From: an uncultured Sphingomonadaceae bacterium
Lineage (GTDB): Bacteria > Pseudomonadota > Alphaproteobacteria > Sphingomonadales > Sphingomonadaceae
DNA length: 64,000 nt
Direction of reading: 5' to 3'
Assembly: GCA_903871605.1 (NCBI GenBank)
Contig: CAIQHF010000005.1
Location: forward strand, 1 to 64,000
Shown: positions 22,469-31,407 of the stretch, piece by piece
Position numbering within the stretch: the first letter of the stretch is position 1
Layout of the letters: the number at the start of each line of letters is the position of its first letter
Translations under genes and position numbers: made by a program
The notes under the pieces: model-generated
Databases searched by the model: none
Seen by the model: only the letters and a program-made list of their open reading frames with translations
Told to the model about the DNA's origin: nothing

Positions 22469-24291
22469 CCGCGCCCGTCGTGCCGAGCCCCGCCGTGCCT
22501 GCAAAGATGCCGCGCCGCGTGCGAGCAGGTCAGGGGCTGATCATGCTGCTGATCTGGCTGATCGGCTCGGCGCTGCTGATCGCCTTCTTCCACGACGCGA
22601 TCGCGGCGCGGATGTTCTACGATCCCGACGACGACATGCGCATGCAGGAGGTCCGCGACTGGATGGCGGGCCAGAGCTGGTTCGACGTCACCCAATATCG
22701 CTTCGGCCCCGCTTCCGGCCTGCCGATGCACTGGTCGCGGCTGGTCGATGTGCCGATTGCCGCGGTGATCCTGCTGCTGCGTCCGCTGCTCGGCGCGATC
22801 GACGCCGAAACCGCCGCCTGCGTGCTGGTCCCGCTCGTCACGCTCGGCATTGCCGGCCTGCTGACCGCCGCGATCGCACGGCGGCTGCTCGGCCCCGCGG
22901 CGGGGCTAGCCGCGATGGCGTGGTGCATGATCGACCCGCTTCTCGTCATCGCCGCCCGCCCGATGCGGATCGATCATCATGGCTGGCAAATCGTCTGCGC
23001 TGTCGCCATCGCGCTGGCGCTGATCGGCAATGCCTCGCAGCGACGCGCGGTGATCGCAGGGCTGTGCGCGGCGCTGTGGATGCAGATCTCGCTCGAGGGG
23101 ATGGTGTTCACTGCGGCATGCGGCGCCTGGCTGGGGCTGCGCTGGATCGCCGCGCCCGCGCATGACCGACGTCTACCGGCCTATCTCGGCGCCGTCGCGG
23201 GTGGTGGACTGCTGCTGTTTCTCGTCGCACATGGCGGCGCGCTGTTCGATCGCACCTTTTGCGACGCGGTATCGCCGATCCATCTCGTCGTGTTCGCGCT
23301 TGCCGCGGCCGGGACGGCGATCGCGATCCAGCTCAGCCCCGCGCGCTGGCCGATCCGGGCCGCGATGCTGGGCGTCTGCGCGCTGGCCGGCGCGGCCGCG
23401 TATCGGCTGGGCGCGCCGCAATGCATGGCGGGACCGTTCGGCGCGCTCGATCCGCTTGCCTACCGGCTCTGGTATCTGACGATCGCCGAAGGCCTCCCAT
23501 TGTGGAAGCAATCGCCCGACATGGGCGCGATCACGATCATCTATCCGCTGATCGGGATCGCCGGCGCGGTCATCGGCTGGCGCCGCGCGCCGGTCGCGGC
23601 GCGCGGCGGGTGGCTCGATTTGATCGTCCTGCTCACCGCGGCGACGCTCATCGGCGTGATGCTGTCGCGCGCGTCGACCGTGTCCAACACGCTGGCGGTC
23701 CCCGGCGCGCTCGCGATCGTCGCGGCGACGATCGATGGCGCGCGCAATTCGCGCAGCGCGGCGGTCCGGGTCGTGGCGATCGCCGCGGCGGCCCTGGTGG
23801 CGCTGCCGCCAAGCGCGGACATGATCGGCCTCGAGCTGGCAAACGCTGCCTTCGCCACGCAGGCGCCGCCGCACGATACCGGGCGGCCCGAGGCGGCCGC
23901 CAACATCGCCGCATGCATGGCGCCAGCCAATCTCGCCGCGCTCGACCGACTGCCGCCGAGCCTGATCCTGACCCCGCTCGATGCGGCACCCGCGCTGATC
24001 GGCAGCACGCGTCACCGTGCGGTCGCCGGCCCCTATCAGCGCGATCCGCTCGCGCTGCATGACGTGCTGGCGATCTTCACCGCGGATCCGGCGACGGCAC
24101 GCGCGCTGATCCGCACACGCCAGCCCGCCTTCCTGTTTTTCTGCGTCGCCGATTCGGATCTCGCCAAGCTGGCGCGCGCGGCGCCCGGCGGGCTCGCCGC
24201 CGCGCTCGGACGTGGCGCGCCGCCGCATTGGCTGCGCCCCGTCGCGGTCGCCGGACTGCGCGGAGGCCGCGTGTTCGCCATCACCCGCTAG
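22465..24291 (+). CDS. Polytopic membrane protein, GT-C-like (paralog A of the HWSRLVD family)
   Basis: A 608-residue protein with roughly ten hydrophobic helices. The first outside loop carries DPDDDMRMQEVRDWMAGQ, then QYRFGP and MHWSRLVDVP. Further on are PMRIDHHGWQ (about residue 168), APQCMAGPFG and a soluble C-terminus with HRAVAGPYQRDPLALHDV. Acidic residues in the first periplasmic loop plus a periplasmic C-terminal domain are the plan of oligosaccharyl- and polyprenyl-glycosyltransferases, but I cannot name a family. It is homologous to the protein at 28121-30034. The GTG start overlaps the upstream flavoprotein stop, tying the two functions together. Confidence 0.65.
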   Translation: MTAPVVPSPAVPAKMPRRVRAGQGLIMLLIWLIGSALLIAFFHDAIAARMFYDPDDDMRMQEVRDWMAGQSWFDVTQYRFGPASGLPMHWSRLVDVPIAAVILLLRPLLGAIDAETAACVLVPLVTLGIAGLLTAAIARRLLGPAAGLAAMAWCMIDPLLVIAARPMRIDHHGWQIVCAVAIALALIGNASQRRAVIAGLCAALWMQISLEGMVFTAACGAWLGLRWIAAPAHDRRLPAYLGAVAGGGLLLFLVAHGGALFDRTFCDAVSPIHLVVFALAAAGTAIAIQLSPARWPIRAAMLGVCALAGAAAYRLGAPQCMAGPFGALDPLAYRLWYLTIAEGLPLWKQSPDMGAITIIYPLIGIAGAVIGWRRAPVAARGGWLDLIVLLTAATLIGVMLSRASTVSNTLAVPGALAIVAATIDGARNSRSAAVRVVAIAAAALVALPPSADMIGLELANAAFATQAPPHDTGRPEAAANIAACMAPANLAALDRLPPSLILTPLDAAPALIGSTRHRAVAGPYQRDPLALHDVLAIFTADPATARALIRTRQPAFLFFCVADSDLAKLARAAPGGLAAALGRGAPPHWLRPVAVAGLRGGRVFAITR

Positions 24292-24347
24292 GCGCCCCGC
24301 AAAGCCCGCTTGCCCGAAAGCCCCGCGACGGCTTATCGCCAAGCCGC

Positions 24348-25964
24348 ATGATAGAAACGCCGCCGCAATCGCGCCCGCCCGAATGGTGGGAGACACGCCT
24401 CTTCGCGGTTGCGATGATCCTGCTGGCGATGGTGCCGCTGCTGCTCCCGCCAATCCCGCCGCTGACCGACCTGATGGGGCATATGGGGCGGTATCGCGTC
24501 CAGCTCGAGATCGGCCAGTCGCCCTGGCTGCACCATTATTACAGTTTCCACTGGGCGTTGATCGGCAATCTCGGCTGCGACCTTCTCGTCGAGCTGCTCG
24601 GGCCGATCGTCGGGCTGGAATTTGCGGTCAAGCTGATCGTGCTGACGATCCCAGCGCTCACCGTCGCCGGCCTGCTGCTGGTGTCGCGCGAGATCCACGG
24701 CCGCGTGCCGGCCACGGCGCTGTTCGCGATGCCGCTCGCCTATGGCTACCCGTTCCAGTTCGGCTTCATCAACTTCGCGCTCGCCATGGCGCTGATGCTG
24801 CTGCTGTTCGCGGTCTGGCTCAGAATGGCGCGGACCGGATGGCTGCGCTGGCGGGCATGGGTCTTCCTGGTGCTCGGGCTCGGCCTGTGGGTCGCGCACA
24901 GCTTCGCCTGGGGCGTGCTCGGCATCCTCTGTTTCATCGCCGAGGTGGTGCGTGCGCGCAAGGCCGGAACGGGCTGGGTGCGATCCGGCTGGGAGGCGAT
25001 CCTCGCCTGCCTACCGCTCGCGCCGCCCGCCCTGCTCCTCGTGCCATGGCCCGGGCGAGGCGGCCAGGCGCCGCACGGCACCTTCGACTGGTTCCACTGG
25101 TATTTCAAATGGCTGTGGCTGAGATCGGTGCTGCGCGAACGCGTCGAGGCGTGGGATCTGGCCGGCGCGGCGCTGCTCTATGCGGTCGCGCTGTCGGGGC
25201 TGCTGTGGAAGCCATGGCGGCGGTACGAGCCGACGTTGGGCGTCTGTGCCGTCCTGCTGATCGTCGTGTTCGTCGCGTTGCCGCGCGTGCTGCTGGGCTC
25301 GGCCTATGCCGACATGCGGCTGGTGCCCTATATGCTCGCGATCGCGATCCTCGCGCTTCGCCCGATCGCCAACCGCCGGATCGCGACCGCGATCGCCACC
25401 GCCGCCATCCTGTTCTTCGCAGGCCGGGTGGCCGTCTCGACGCTCGCCTTCCTCAAGTTCGAACGCAATTACGACGTCCAGCTCAAGGCGCTCGACCATG
25501 TCCCGATGGGGAGCACGGTCATGGCGCTCGCCAACATCCCGTGCCGGAGCGTCTGGTACACCTCGCGGATGGAGCATCTGAGCTCGATGGCGACCGTCAG
25601 GCGGCGTTCGTTCGTCAACGACCAGTGGGTGGCGCCAGGCGCGCAGCTGCTGCGCATCGCCTATCCCGCCGCGGGCCGCTATTTCAGCCACGATCCGTCG
25701 CAGATCGTGCGCCGCCCCGATTGTCGCGCGCGCAACGAGCCGATCCTCGAGCTCGCGCTCGAATATTTCCCGCGCGAGGCGTTCGACTATGTCTGGATGA
25801 TCGACATGCCGCGCGACCGCTGGCCGGTCGATCCCGATCTCGTGCCGATCTGGACGGGCAACCGCTTCGGCATTCTATACCGGATCGTGCATCACCCCGC
25901 GGCGGGTTCGGCGACCGCGAGCAGCGAGACGCCGAAAGGCAGCGAGGCCCACGTCACCCAATAG
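24348..25964 (+). CDS. Polytopic membrane protein of unknown function (glycan block)
   Basis: A 538-residue protein with about ten hydrophobic helices over residues 15-400, then a soluble C-terminal domain. The first outside loop has PPLTDLMGHMGRYRVQLEIG and HHYYSFHW, followed by YGYPFQFGFINFALAMAL. The C-terminal part includes IPCRSVWYTSRMEHL and YFPREAFDYVWMIDMP. The architecture resembles GT-C enzymes but key acidic motifs are less clear, so no function is assigned. The ATG at 24348 is 56 bp after the previous gene. Its 3' end overlaps the convergent methyltransferase by 73 bp. Confidence 0.6.
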   Translation: MIETPPQSRPPEWWETRLFAVAMILLAMVPLLLPPIPPLTDLMGHMGRYRVQLEIGQSPWLHHYYSFHWALIGNLGCDLLVELLGPIVGLEFAVKLIVLTIPALTVAGLLLVSREIHGRVPATALFAMPLAYGYPFQFGFINFALAMALMLLLFAVWLRMARTGWLRWRAWVFLVLGLGLWVAHSFAWGVLGILCFIAEVVRARKAGTGWVRSGWEAILACLPLAPPALLLVPWPGRGGQAPHGTFDWFHWYFKWLWLRSVLRERVEAWDLAGAALLYAVALSGLLWKPWRRYEPTLGVCAVLLIVVFVALPRVLLGSAYADMRLVPYMLAIAILALRPIANRRIATAIATAAILFFAGRVAVSTLAFLKFERNYDVQLKALDHVPMGSTVMALANIPCRSVWYTSRMEHLSSMATVRRRSFVNDQWVAPGAQLLRIAYPAAGRYFSHDPSQIVRRPDCRARNEPILELALEYFPREAFDYVWMIDMPRDRWPVDPDLVPIWTGNRFGILYRIVHHPAAGSATASSETPKGSEAHVTQ

Positions 25965-26626
25965 CGTTCGGCGGCGAAGACATGCTCGAGCAACGCGTTG
26001 AACCCGACCGGCGGCATCGCATCGTCGTCGCCTTGGCGTCCGGTGAGCTTGCCGATGATCCGCGCCGCCGCGACCACCGGATACAGCAAAGTGTTGAAGT
26101 GGCTGATATGGCGGATGTGGAAGCCGCCGTCGAACAGCGCGTCGTGCAGCGCTTGCCTGGTGTAGCGCCGCTTGTGGTGATGCTTGACGTCGTGCGCACT
26201 CCACAGCCAGGGCGCCGCGGGCACGGTCAGGACCAGCCGCCCGCCGGGCGCGAGCTTGCGCCGGAGCAGTTGCAGCGAGCCGCGATCATCCCCGATATGC
26301 TCGAGCACGTCGAGCAGCACGATCAAATCGTAGCGGCCATCGGCCAGCTCGACCTGATCGGGAAGCAGCCCGCCACCAACCGCGATGCCGCCACGCCGGC
26401 TGGCGAGCGCGCGCGCCGCCTCGTCGGGCTCGATCGCGTCGACCCAGCCGAAGCCTTGCAGCATCGCCAGGTTGGAGCCGGTGCCCGCGCCGACCTCGAG
26501 GATGTTCGCATCCGGCTTGAGCGGCACCTGCCGCCTGATCAACGACGCGACGATGCGGCGGCGCGCGGAGAACCACCAATGCTCGGCGTCGATCTCCGCC
26601 ATGCGATCGTAGATAGCGCGATCCAT
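25892..26626 (-). CDS. Class I SAM-dependent methyltransferase
   Basis: A 244-residue Rossmann methyltransferase. Motif I is ILEVGAGTGSNLAML near residue 46, the acidic post-I residue is in VDAIEPDE, and YDLIVLLDVLEHIGDDRGSL and PGGRLVLTVPA follow. A distinctive HHHKRRYTRQAL segment is found in methyltransferases that accompany GtrB-like glycosyltransferases. Substrate unknown; a sugar or polyprenyl-linked intermediate is plausible from context. It lies 13 bp downstream of the GT2 gene on the same strand, so GtrA-GT2-methyltransferase is probably one operon. The last 73 bp overlap the gene on the other strand. Confidence 0.85.
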   Translation of the reverse strand: MDRAIYDRMAEIDAEHWWFSARRRIVASLIRRQVPLKPDANILEVGAGTGSNLAMLQGFGWVDAIEPDEAARALASRRGGIAVGGGLLPDQVELADGRYDLIVLLDVLEHIGDDRGSLQLLRRKLAPGGRLVLTVPAAPWLWSAHDVKHHHKRRYTRQALHDALFDGGFHIRHISHFNTLLYPVVAAARIIGKLTGRQGDDDAMPPVGFNALLEHVFAAERYWVTWASLPFGVSLLAVAEPAAG

Positions 26627-26639
26627 CAATATCCGCCCA

Positions 26640-27605
26640 TCAACCGACCACCGGCTGCAGCGCGGCGCCGATCGTCTCGCGCACGACGTAGATCGGCCGG
26701 TGCTTGGTCTCGACGAGGATCCGCCCGACATATTCGCCGAGTACCCCCAGCGAGAGCAGCTGCACGCCGCCGAGGAACAGTGTCGCGACCATCAGCGAGG
26801 GATAGCCCGGCACGTCGCCGCCGTGGATGAACGTGCGGATCACGACATAAATCGCATAGATCAGCGCGCCCACCGCGACCACGCCGCCGAGATAGCTCCA
26901 CACGCGCAGCGGCAGCGTCGAGCCCGAGGTGATCCCGTCGAGCGCAAGCGTCCACAGCTTCCAGTAATTGAACTTGGTGGTGCCGACGTCGCGCTGGACG
27001 CGATCATATTCGACCGCCGCCTGGCGGAAGCCGGCCCAGGCGAACAGCCCCTTCATGAAGCGGTTGCGCTCGGGCATCAGCCGGATGACGTCGACTACCT
27101 TGCGATCGAGCAGACGAAAATCGCCGGCATGTTCGGGAATCTTGTCGGCCGAGAGATAATTGTGCGCGCGGTAGTAGAGGTCCGCGGTGAGCCGCTTGGG
27201 CAGGCTGTCGCTGGCCCGGTTGCGACGCACACCATAGACGACGTCGAAGCCCTCGCGCCAGCGCGCGAGCATCGTGCCGATCACCTCCGGCGGATCCTGC
27301 AGGTCGACGTCGAGCGGGATCACGACCTGCCCGGTGGCGTGATCGAGCCCCGCCGACAGCGCCGCCTCCTTGCCGAAGTTGCGCGACAGCGAGATGCAGC
27401 GGATGCGCGCATCGGTGCGATGCTCGGCCATGATCGCGGCCAGCGTCGCGTCGCGGCTGCCGTCGTCGATGAACAATATTTCCCAGCCCTGCGCCTCGCC
27501 CAGCGCATCGAGCACCGCGCGCACGCGGCCGACGAACAGCGCGATCGCTTCCTCCTCGTCCTTCACAGGCGCGAGGACGGTGATCAGTGGAACCCCCTCC
27601 ATCAT
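26640..27605 (-). CDS. GtrB/DPM1-type family 2 glycosyltransferase
   Basis: A 321-residue enzyme. The GT2 domain starts ITVLAPVKDEEEAI and has EILFIDDGSRDATL, the DxD-type VIPLDVDLQDPPEVI, and the ISLSRNFGKEAALSAGLD block typical of polyprenyl-phosphate hexosyltransferases. Two C-terminal transmembrane helices (about residues 230-260 and 270-300) match GtrB. It would charge undecaprenyl phosphate with a sugar from a nucleotide donor on the cytoplasmic face. It is preceded by a GtrA gene 25 bp upstream (a candidate flippase) and followed by a methyltransferase, forming a compact minus-strand operon. Confidence 0.9.
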   Translation of the reverse strand: MMEGVPLITVLAPVKDEEEAIALFVGRVRAVLDALGEAQGWEILFIDDGSRDATLAAIMAEHRTDARIRCISLSRNFGKEAALSAGLDHATGQVVIPLDVDLQDPPEVIGTMLARWREGFDVVYGVRRNRASDSLPKRLTADLYYRAHNYLSADKIPEHAGDFRLLDRKVVDVIRLMPERNRFMKGLFAWAGFRQAAVEYDRVQRDVGTTKFNYWKLWTLALDGITSGSTLPLRVWSYLGGVVAVGALIYAIYVVIRTFIHGGDVPGYPSLMVATLFLGGVQLLSLGVLGEYVGRILVETKHRPIYVVRETIGAALQPVVG

Positions 27606-27630
27606 GGCGTCACCATAGCCGTGTTCGCGT

Positions 27631-28062
27631 TCAATCGAAAACCCACTTGCGGTTGAGCACGAACAGCAGCGCTGGCGTGGCGAAGAAAAAGGGAACCGAC
27701 GCCCAATGCGCCGACAGGCCGAATTGCTTTTCGATCAGCCAGACCCAGACGCCGTTGACCGCAACCCCGATCAGATTGACCGCGAGGAAGCGGCTGACGG
27801 TGCGCTTGAAATCATGCGCATCGCCCTTCGCCTCGAAGGTGAAGCGGCTGTGGATCGTATAGCCGACCACCATCGCTGCGGCGCTCGCAAGGATGTTGGC
27901 GATCTGCGGGCGCTGGTGGCCGGCGCCGAGCAGCAGATTGTACAGCAGCGTCTGGAACGTGGTGATCCCGACGCCGACGACGCCGTAGCGAAGCAATTGC
28001 GTCGCCAGCGCACGATGCTCGTCCGCCAGCCCGTCCCATAGCCTTACCAATCCGTCACGCAC
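27631..28062 (-). CDS. GtrA family membrane protein
   Basis: A 143-residue protein with four hydrophobic helices and the GtrA pattern: LLRYGVVGVGITTFQTLLYN, then ANILASAAAMVVGYTIHSRFTF, then VSRFLAVNLIGVAVNGVWVW and the C-terminal FVLNRKWVF (PF04138). GtrA proteins are thought to flip polyprenyl-phosphate-linked sugars made by GtrB. The start is a GTG at 28062, with no better internal methionine. It directly precedes the GtrB-like gene, giving the classical gtrA-gtrB pair. It is divergent from the large polytopic gene at 28121. Confidence 0.88.
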   Translation of the reverse strand: MRDGLVRLWDGLADEHRALATQLLRYGVVGVGITTFQTLLYNLLLGAGHQRPQIANILASAAAMVVGYTIHSRFTFEAKGDAHDFKRTVSRFLAVNLIGVAVNGVWVWLIEKQFGLSAHWASVPFFFATPALLFVLNRKWVFD

Positions 28063-28120
28063 TCGACCGACCCTTGCCCCACGTACCGCAGCGACTAGAG
28101 CGGGACACGCTAAACCTCAA

Positions 28121-30034
28121 ATGCTATCGGACCGTAACCAGCGCATGACCGAGCTTCCCGCCCCATCCGATACCCACGGCTTCGAGGCGAAGGTCGGGCG
28201 TTTCGTCGATACGCGCTGGCGACTTATCACCACGCTGGTCTGGGCCGCGGCGGCGATCACGCTGATCGTCCAGATGTGGCACGCGATCCACTGGTTCTCG
28301 CTGAGCGATACCGACGACAATATGCGCTTCGACCAGGTGCGCGACTGGCTGGGCGGGCAGGGCTGGTACGATCTGCGCCAGCATCGGCTCAATCCGCCGA
28401 TCGGGTTCAGCATCCACTGGTCGCGGCTGGTCGATCTGCCGCTCGCCGCGCTGATCCTGATCCTCAAACCCGTGCTCGGCACGCAACTCGGCTATCGCTG
28501 GGCCTGCGCGATCGCGCCGGTGCTGCCGATGCTGCTCGCCTTCTGGATGATGGCGATGGTGGTGCGCCGGCTGGTCTCGGCGAAGAGCTATCCGCTCGCG
28601 CTCGCGATCCTGCTGTGCGGCGGCGACGCGCTGTCGATGTGGTCGCCGCTCAGGATCGATCATCATGGCTGGCAGCTCGCCTTTCTGATGATGACGATCG
28701 CGGGGCTGACCGAACCGCATATGCGCCGATCGGGCGTGATGATCGCGATCTCCTCGGCGCTGTCGCTCGCGATCGGGCTCGAGATGCTGCCCTATGTCGC
28801 CTTCGCCGGCGCGGCGGTGGCGCTGCATTGGGCATGGGACCGCGCCGAGACGATGCGTATGCGCACCTACGGCGCGACGATGGCGGTCGCGACCGGGCTC
28901 AGCTTCCTCGTCTTCGCCTCCAACGACAATTGGCATGCGGTCTGCGACGCGCTGTCGCCGGTGTGGCTGACGACGGTGGGCGGTGCCGCGCTGCTGCTCG
29001 CGGCGATATCGTTCGCGCCGGCCGAGAGCCGCTGGATGCGCCTCGCGCTGGTGATCGGCGCGGGCGCGATCGCGGGCGGGCTCTATGTCGGGCTGTTCCC
29101 GCAATGCTTCGGCCACCGGCTCGAAGGCATTCCGCCCGAGGCGGACAGGCTGTGGCTGAGCCATGTCAGCGAGGCGCGGCCGGTCTATCTCCACCCGCTT
29201 TCGACGATCATACCGATGGCGGCGCTGCCGATCGCGGGCACGATCGGCAGCATCGTCGCGGTGTGGCGCCGCCGCGGCACGCGCGCGGGGGCCGACTGGT
29301 TGCCCGTCACGCTGTTCGCGACGCTCGCGACGGGGTTGATGCTCTGGCAGATCCGCACCGGCCCGAGCGCGCAGATGCTTGCCGTGCCCGGCGCCACCTA
29401 TGTCGCGCGCTGGGGCTTCACGCGGCTGCGCGACAGCGACTCGATGCTGGCGCGCGTGATCGGACCGGTCGCGGCGTTCCTGATCGCCTCGGGACTGCTC
29501 GCCTCGCTCGCGCTCGACCGCGTGCCGCAGCGCTATGCCGATCTCAAGCTCGCCAATGTCTGGGCGATCGCAACGGGCAGGCAGGGGCTGCCGCAGCCGC
29601 CCAAGACAGCGAAGGGCAAGCCCAAGCCCGATCTCACCAAGCGCGCCAACCGTTTGTGCCCAACCATCCCCGCGCTCGCGCCGATCGCGCGTTTGCCGGC
29701 GGCGACCTTCTTCACCTTCATCGATTCCGGACCGCGGTTGATCACGCTCACGCACCACAGCGCGGTGGGCGGGCCCTATCACCGCAACGCGCAGGCGATC
29801 CTCGACATCGAGCACGCCTTCCGCGGCACGCCCGACCAGGCGCATGCGATCATCGACGCGCACCACGCGCAATATCTGCTGGTCTGCCCGCACATGTCCG
29901 AGGCGACGATCTACCAGTCCGAGGCGCCCGCGGGTTTCTATGCCAAGCTCGAGAGCGGCTACACGCCGGCATGGCTGGTCGCGCAACCGCTGCCCAAGGA
30001 TTCGCCGTACCAATTGTGGAAAGTGGTGGGGTAG
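28121..30034 (+). CDS. Polytopic membrane protein, GT-C-like (paralog B of the HWSRLVD family)
   Basis: A 637-residue homolog of the protein at 22465-24291. The shared signatures are DTDDNMRFDQVRDWLGGQ, QHRLNPP, IHWSRLVDLP (about residues 62-107), PLRIDHHGWQ (about residue 180), CDALSP, PQCFG, and the C-terminal HHSAVGGPYHRNAQAILD. It has about ten hydrophobic helices and a periplasm-facing C-terminal domain with a Lys/Pro-rich insert (about residues 485-505). I suggest a polyprenyl-linked glycan transferase by architecture, but this is not proven. The start at 28121 is uncertain; an ATG at 28145 is equally possible. It closes the glycan block and is divergent from gtrA. Confidence 0.65.
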   Translation: MLSDRNQRMTELPAPSDTHGFEAKVGRFVDTRWRLITTLVWAAAAITLIVQMWHAIHWFSLSDTDDNMRFDQVRDWLGGQGWYDLRQHRLNPPIGFSIHWSRLVDLPLAALILILKPVLGTQLGYRWACAIAPVLPMLLAFWMMAMVVRRLVSAKSYPLALAILLCGGDALSMWSPLRIDHHGWQLAFLMMTIAGLTEPHMRRSGVMIAISSALSLAIGLEMLPYVAFAGAAVALHWAWDRAETMRMRTYGATMAVATGLSFLVFASNDNWHAVCDALSPVWLTTVGGAALLLAAISFAPAESRWMRLALVIGAGAIAGGLYVGLFPQCFGHRLEGIPPEADRLWLSHVSEARPVYLHPLSTIIPMAALPIAGTIGSIVAVWRRRGTRAGADWLPVTLFATLATGLMLWQIRTGPSAQMLAVPGATYVARWGFTRLRDSDSMLARVIGPVAAFLIASGLLASLALDRVPQRYADLKLANVWAIATGRQGLPQPPKTAKGKPKPDLTKRANRLCPTIPALAPIARLPAATFFTFIDSGPRLITLTHHSAVGGPYHRNAQAILDIEHAFRGTPDQAHAIIDAHHAQYLLVCPHMSEATIYQSEAPAGFYAKLESGYTPAWLVAQPLPKDSPYQLWKVVG

Positions 30035-30088
30035 CCGGCACGCGGCGCGGAGCGTTGAGGCGTGGCTCCGGCGTTCGCCGGCAAGCGA

Positions 30089-30712
30089 CTAGGTGAACGA
30101 AGCCTTGAGCCCGTCGATCACGAACTGGGCGGCGAGCGCGGCGAGCAGCACGCCGAGCAGCCGCGTGATCACCGCCTCGACCTTGAAGCCGAGAATACGC
30201 ATCAACGGCCCTGCGGCGAGCAGCGATCCCATCATGATCGCCAGGTTCGCCGCGAGCGCGGCGAGGACGACCGCGTGCGCGGCGAGCCCATGGCTGCGCT
30301 GCATCATCAGCATCGCCGACGCGATCGAGCCCGGCCCCGCGATCATCGGCATCGCCATCGGGAAGATCGAGATGTCGTCATAGTCTTCGGGGTGGCTGGC
30401 CACCTCATTGGCGCGGTGTTCGCGGCGCTGGGTGCGCTTCTCGAACACCATTTCGAGCGCGATCAGGAACAGCATGATCCCGCCCGCGATGCGGAAGGCG
30501 TCGAGGCTGATCCCGAGCGTGCGCAGCAGCGGTTCGCCGAGCAGCGCGAAAGCGAGCAGGATCGCGGCGGCGACCAGCGTCGAGCGGATCGCCATCGCGG
30601 TGCGGTGCGGCGTGTCGGTGCCCGCGGTCAGCCCCGCGAAGATCGGCGCGCAGCCGGGCGGATCGATCACCACGAAGAAGGTGACGAACGCCGAGAGGAA
30701 AAGCGCGATCAT
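30089..30712 (-). CDS. MarC family integral membrane protein
   Basis: A 207-residue protein with six hydrophobic helices. It begins [20 protein letters not shown], the conserved MarC start, and carries AFRIAGGIMLFLIALEMVF, ISIFPMAMPMIAGPGSIASAM and the C-terminal LLGVLLAALAAQFVIDGL (PF01914, UPF0056). Function is unproven despite the historical antibiotic-resistance name. A ~40-residue hydrophilic cytoplasmic loop with KRTQRREHR is visible. Its ATG overlaps the stop of the upstream NTF2-like gene by 4 nt, placing it last in the argB-yggT-folD run. Confidence 0.9.
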   Translation of the reverse strand: MIALFLSAFVTFFVVIDPPGCAPIFAGLTAGTDTPHRTAMAIRSTLVAAAILLAFALLGEPLLRTLGISLDAFRIAGGIMLFLIALEMVFEKRTQRREHRANEVASHPEDYDDISIFPMAMPMIAGPGSIASAMLMMQRSHGLAAHAVVLAALAANLAIMMGSLLAAGPLMRILGFKVEAVITRLLGVLLAALAAQFVIDGLKASFT

Positions 30713-31407
30713 GCCCCCGTCCCCGTCACATCGAGCACCGCGAGCCGGTAGCGTCGCCCGTCCCACGACCAGACCCTCAGCAGGTGCGCGCCGGCCTTCG
30801 CGCCGAGCACCGCGTTGATCCGCCAACGCAGCGTACGATCGGCGGACATGCCCTCGGCATCGACGCCGCCCAGCCGCAAAGCCACCGGCATCGCGCCATC
30901 CGATGCGGCGACCAGATTGGCGAGCGCGCCGCCGGTCAGCGCCGCGATCCGGATCGGCGTATCAGGAAGCGCTTCGGCGATCGCGCCGACCGATCCGAGC
31001 GGCCCGGGACATGCCGCCTGATCCTGCTCGAGCGGCCCGGTCGGTGCGGCATCGCCGTCATGGCCACCGTCGTAAATCCATCTCCAGCCGCTCGCGTCGC
31101 GCCGCCAGATCGTATCGAACACGCCCGTCTTGCCATCGCTGCGCGCCCAGGGCCCGGTCGAGAAAGCGAGCGTCCCGTCGCACGAGGTCAGCGTCCTCTG
31201 CGGCCGCCAGTCGAGCCGCGCGGCGGTCTCAGCGCCGTGCGCGAGCGCGGGGGCGGCGAGCGTCTTGCGCGGCGTGTAGAGGATCGCATCGGGCGCGGCA
31301 TAGGCGCGGAACGCTGCCCATTGGCCGTCGCGCGCCGCCTGGGCCGCGAAGCCGCGCTCCGCATCGGCCACGCTCGGGGCGGCGAGCAGGAGCGCGAGGA
31401 GGATCAT
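30709..31407 (-). CDS. Exported NTF2-like (DUF4440/SnoaL-type) protein
   Basis: A 232-residue protein with a short signal peptide ([16 protein letters not shown]). The first half looks like an NTF2/SnoaL fold: [51 protein letters not shown] and GWRWIYDGG. The second half has no family I recognise; it contains a conserved-looking CPGPLG and ends [16 protein letters not shown]. No catalytic role can be assigned. Both ends overlap neighbours by 4 nt (folD upstream, marC downstream), so it is tightly embedded in the operon. Confidence 0.65.
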   Translation of the reverse strand: MILLALLLAAPSVADAERGFAAQAARDGQWAAFRAYAAPDAILYTPRKTLAAPALAHGAETAARLDWRPQRTLTSCDGTLAFSTGPWARSDGKTGVFDTIWRRDASGWRWIYDGGHDGDAAPTGPLEQDQAACPGPLGSVGAIAEALPDTPIRIAALTGGALANLVAASDGAMPVALRLGGVDAEGMSADRTLRWRINAVLGAKAGAHLLRVWSWDGRRYRLAVLDVTGTGA

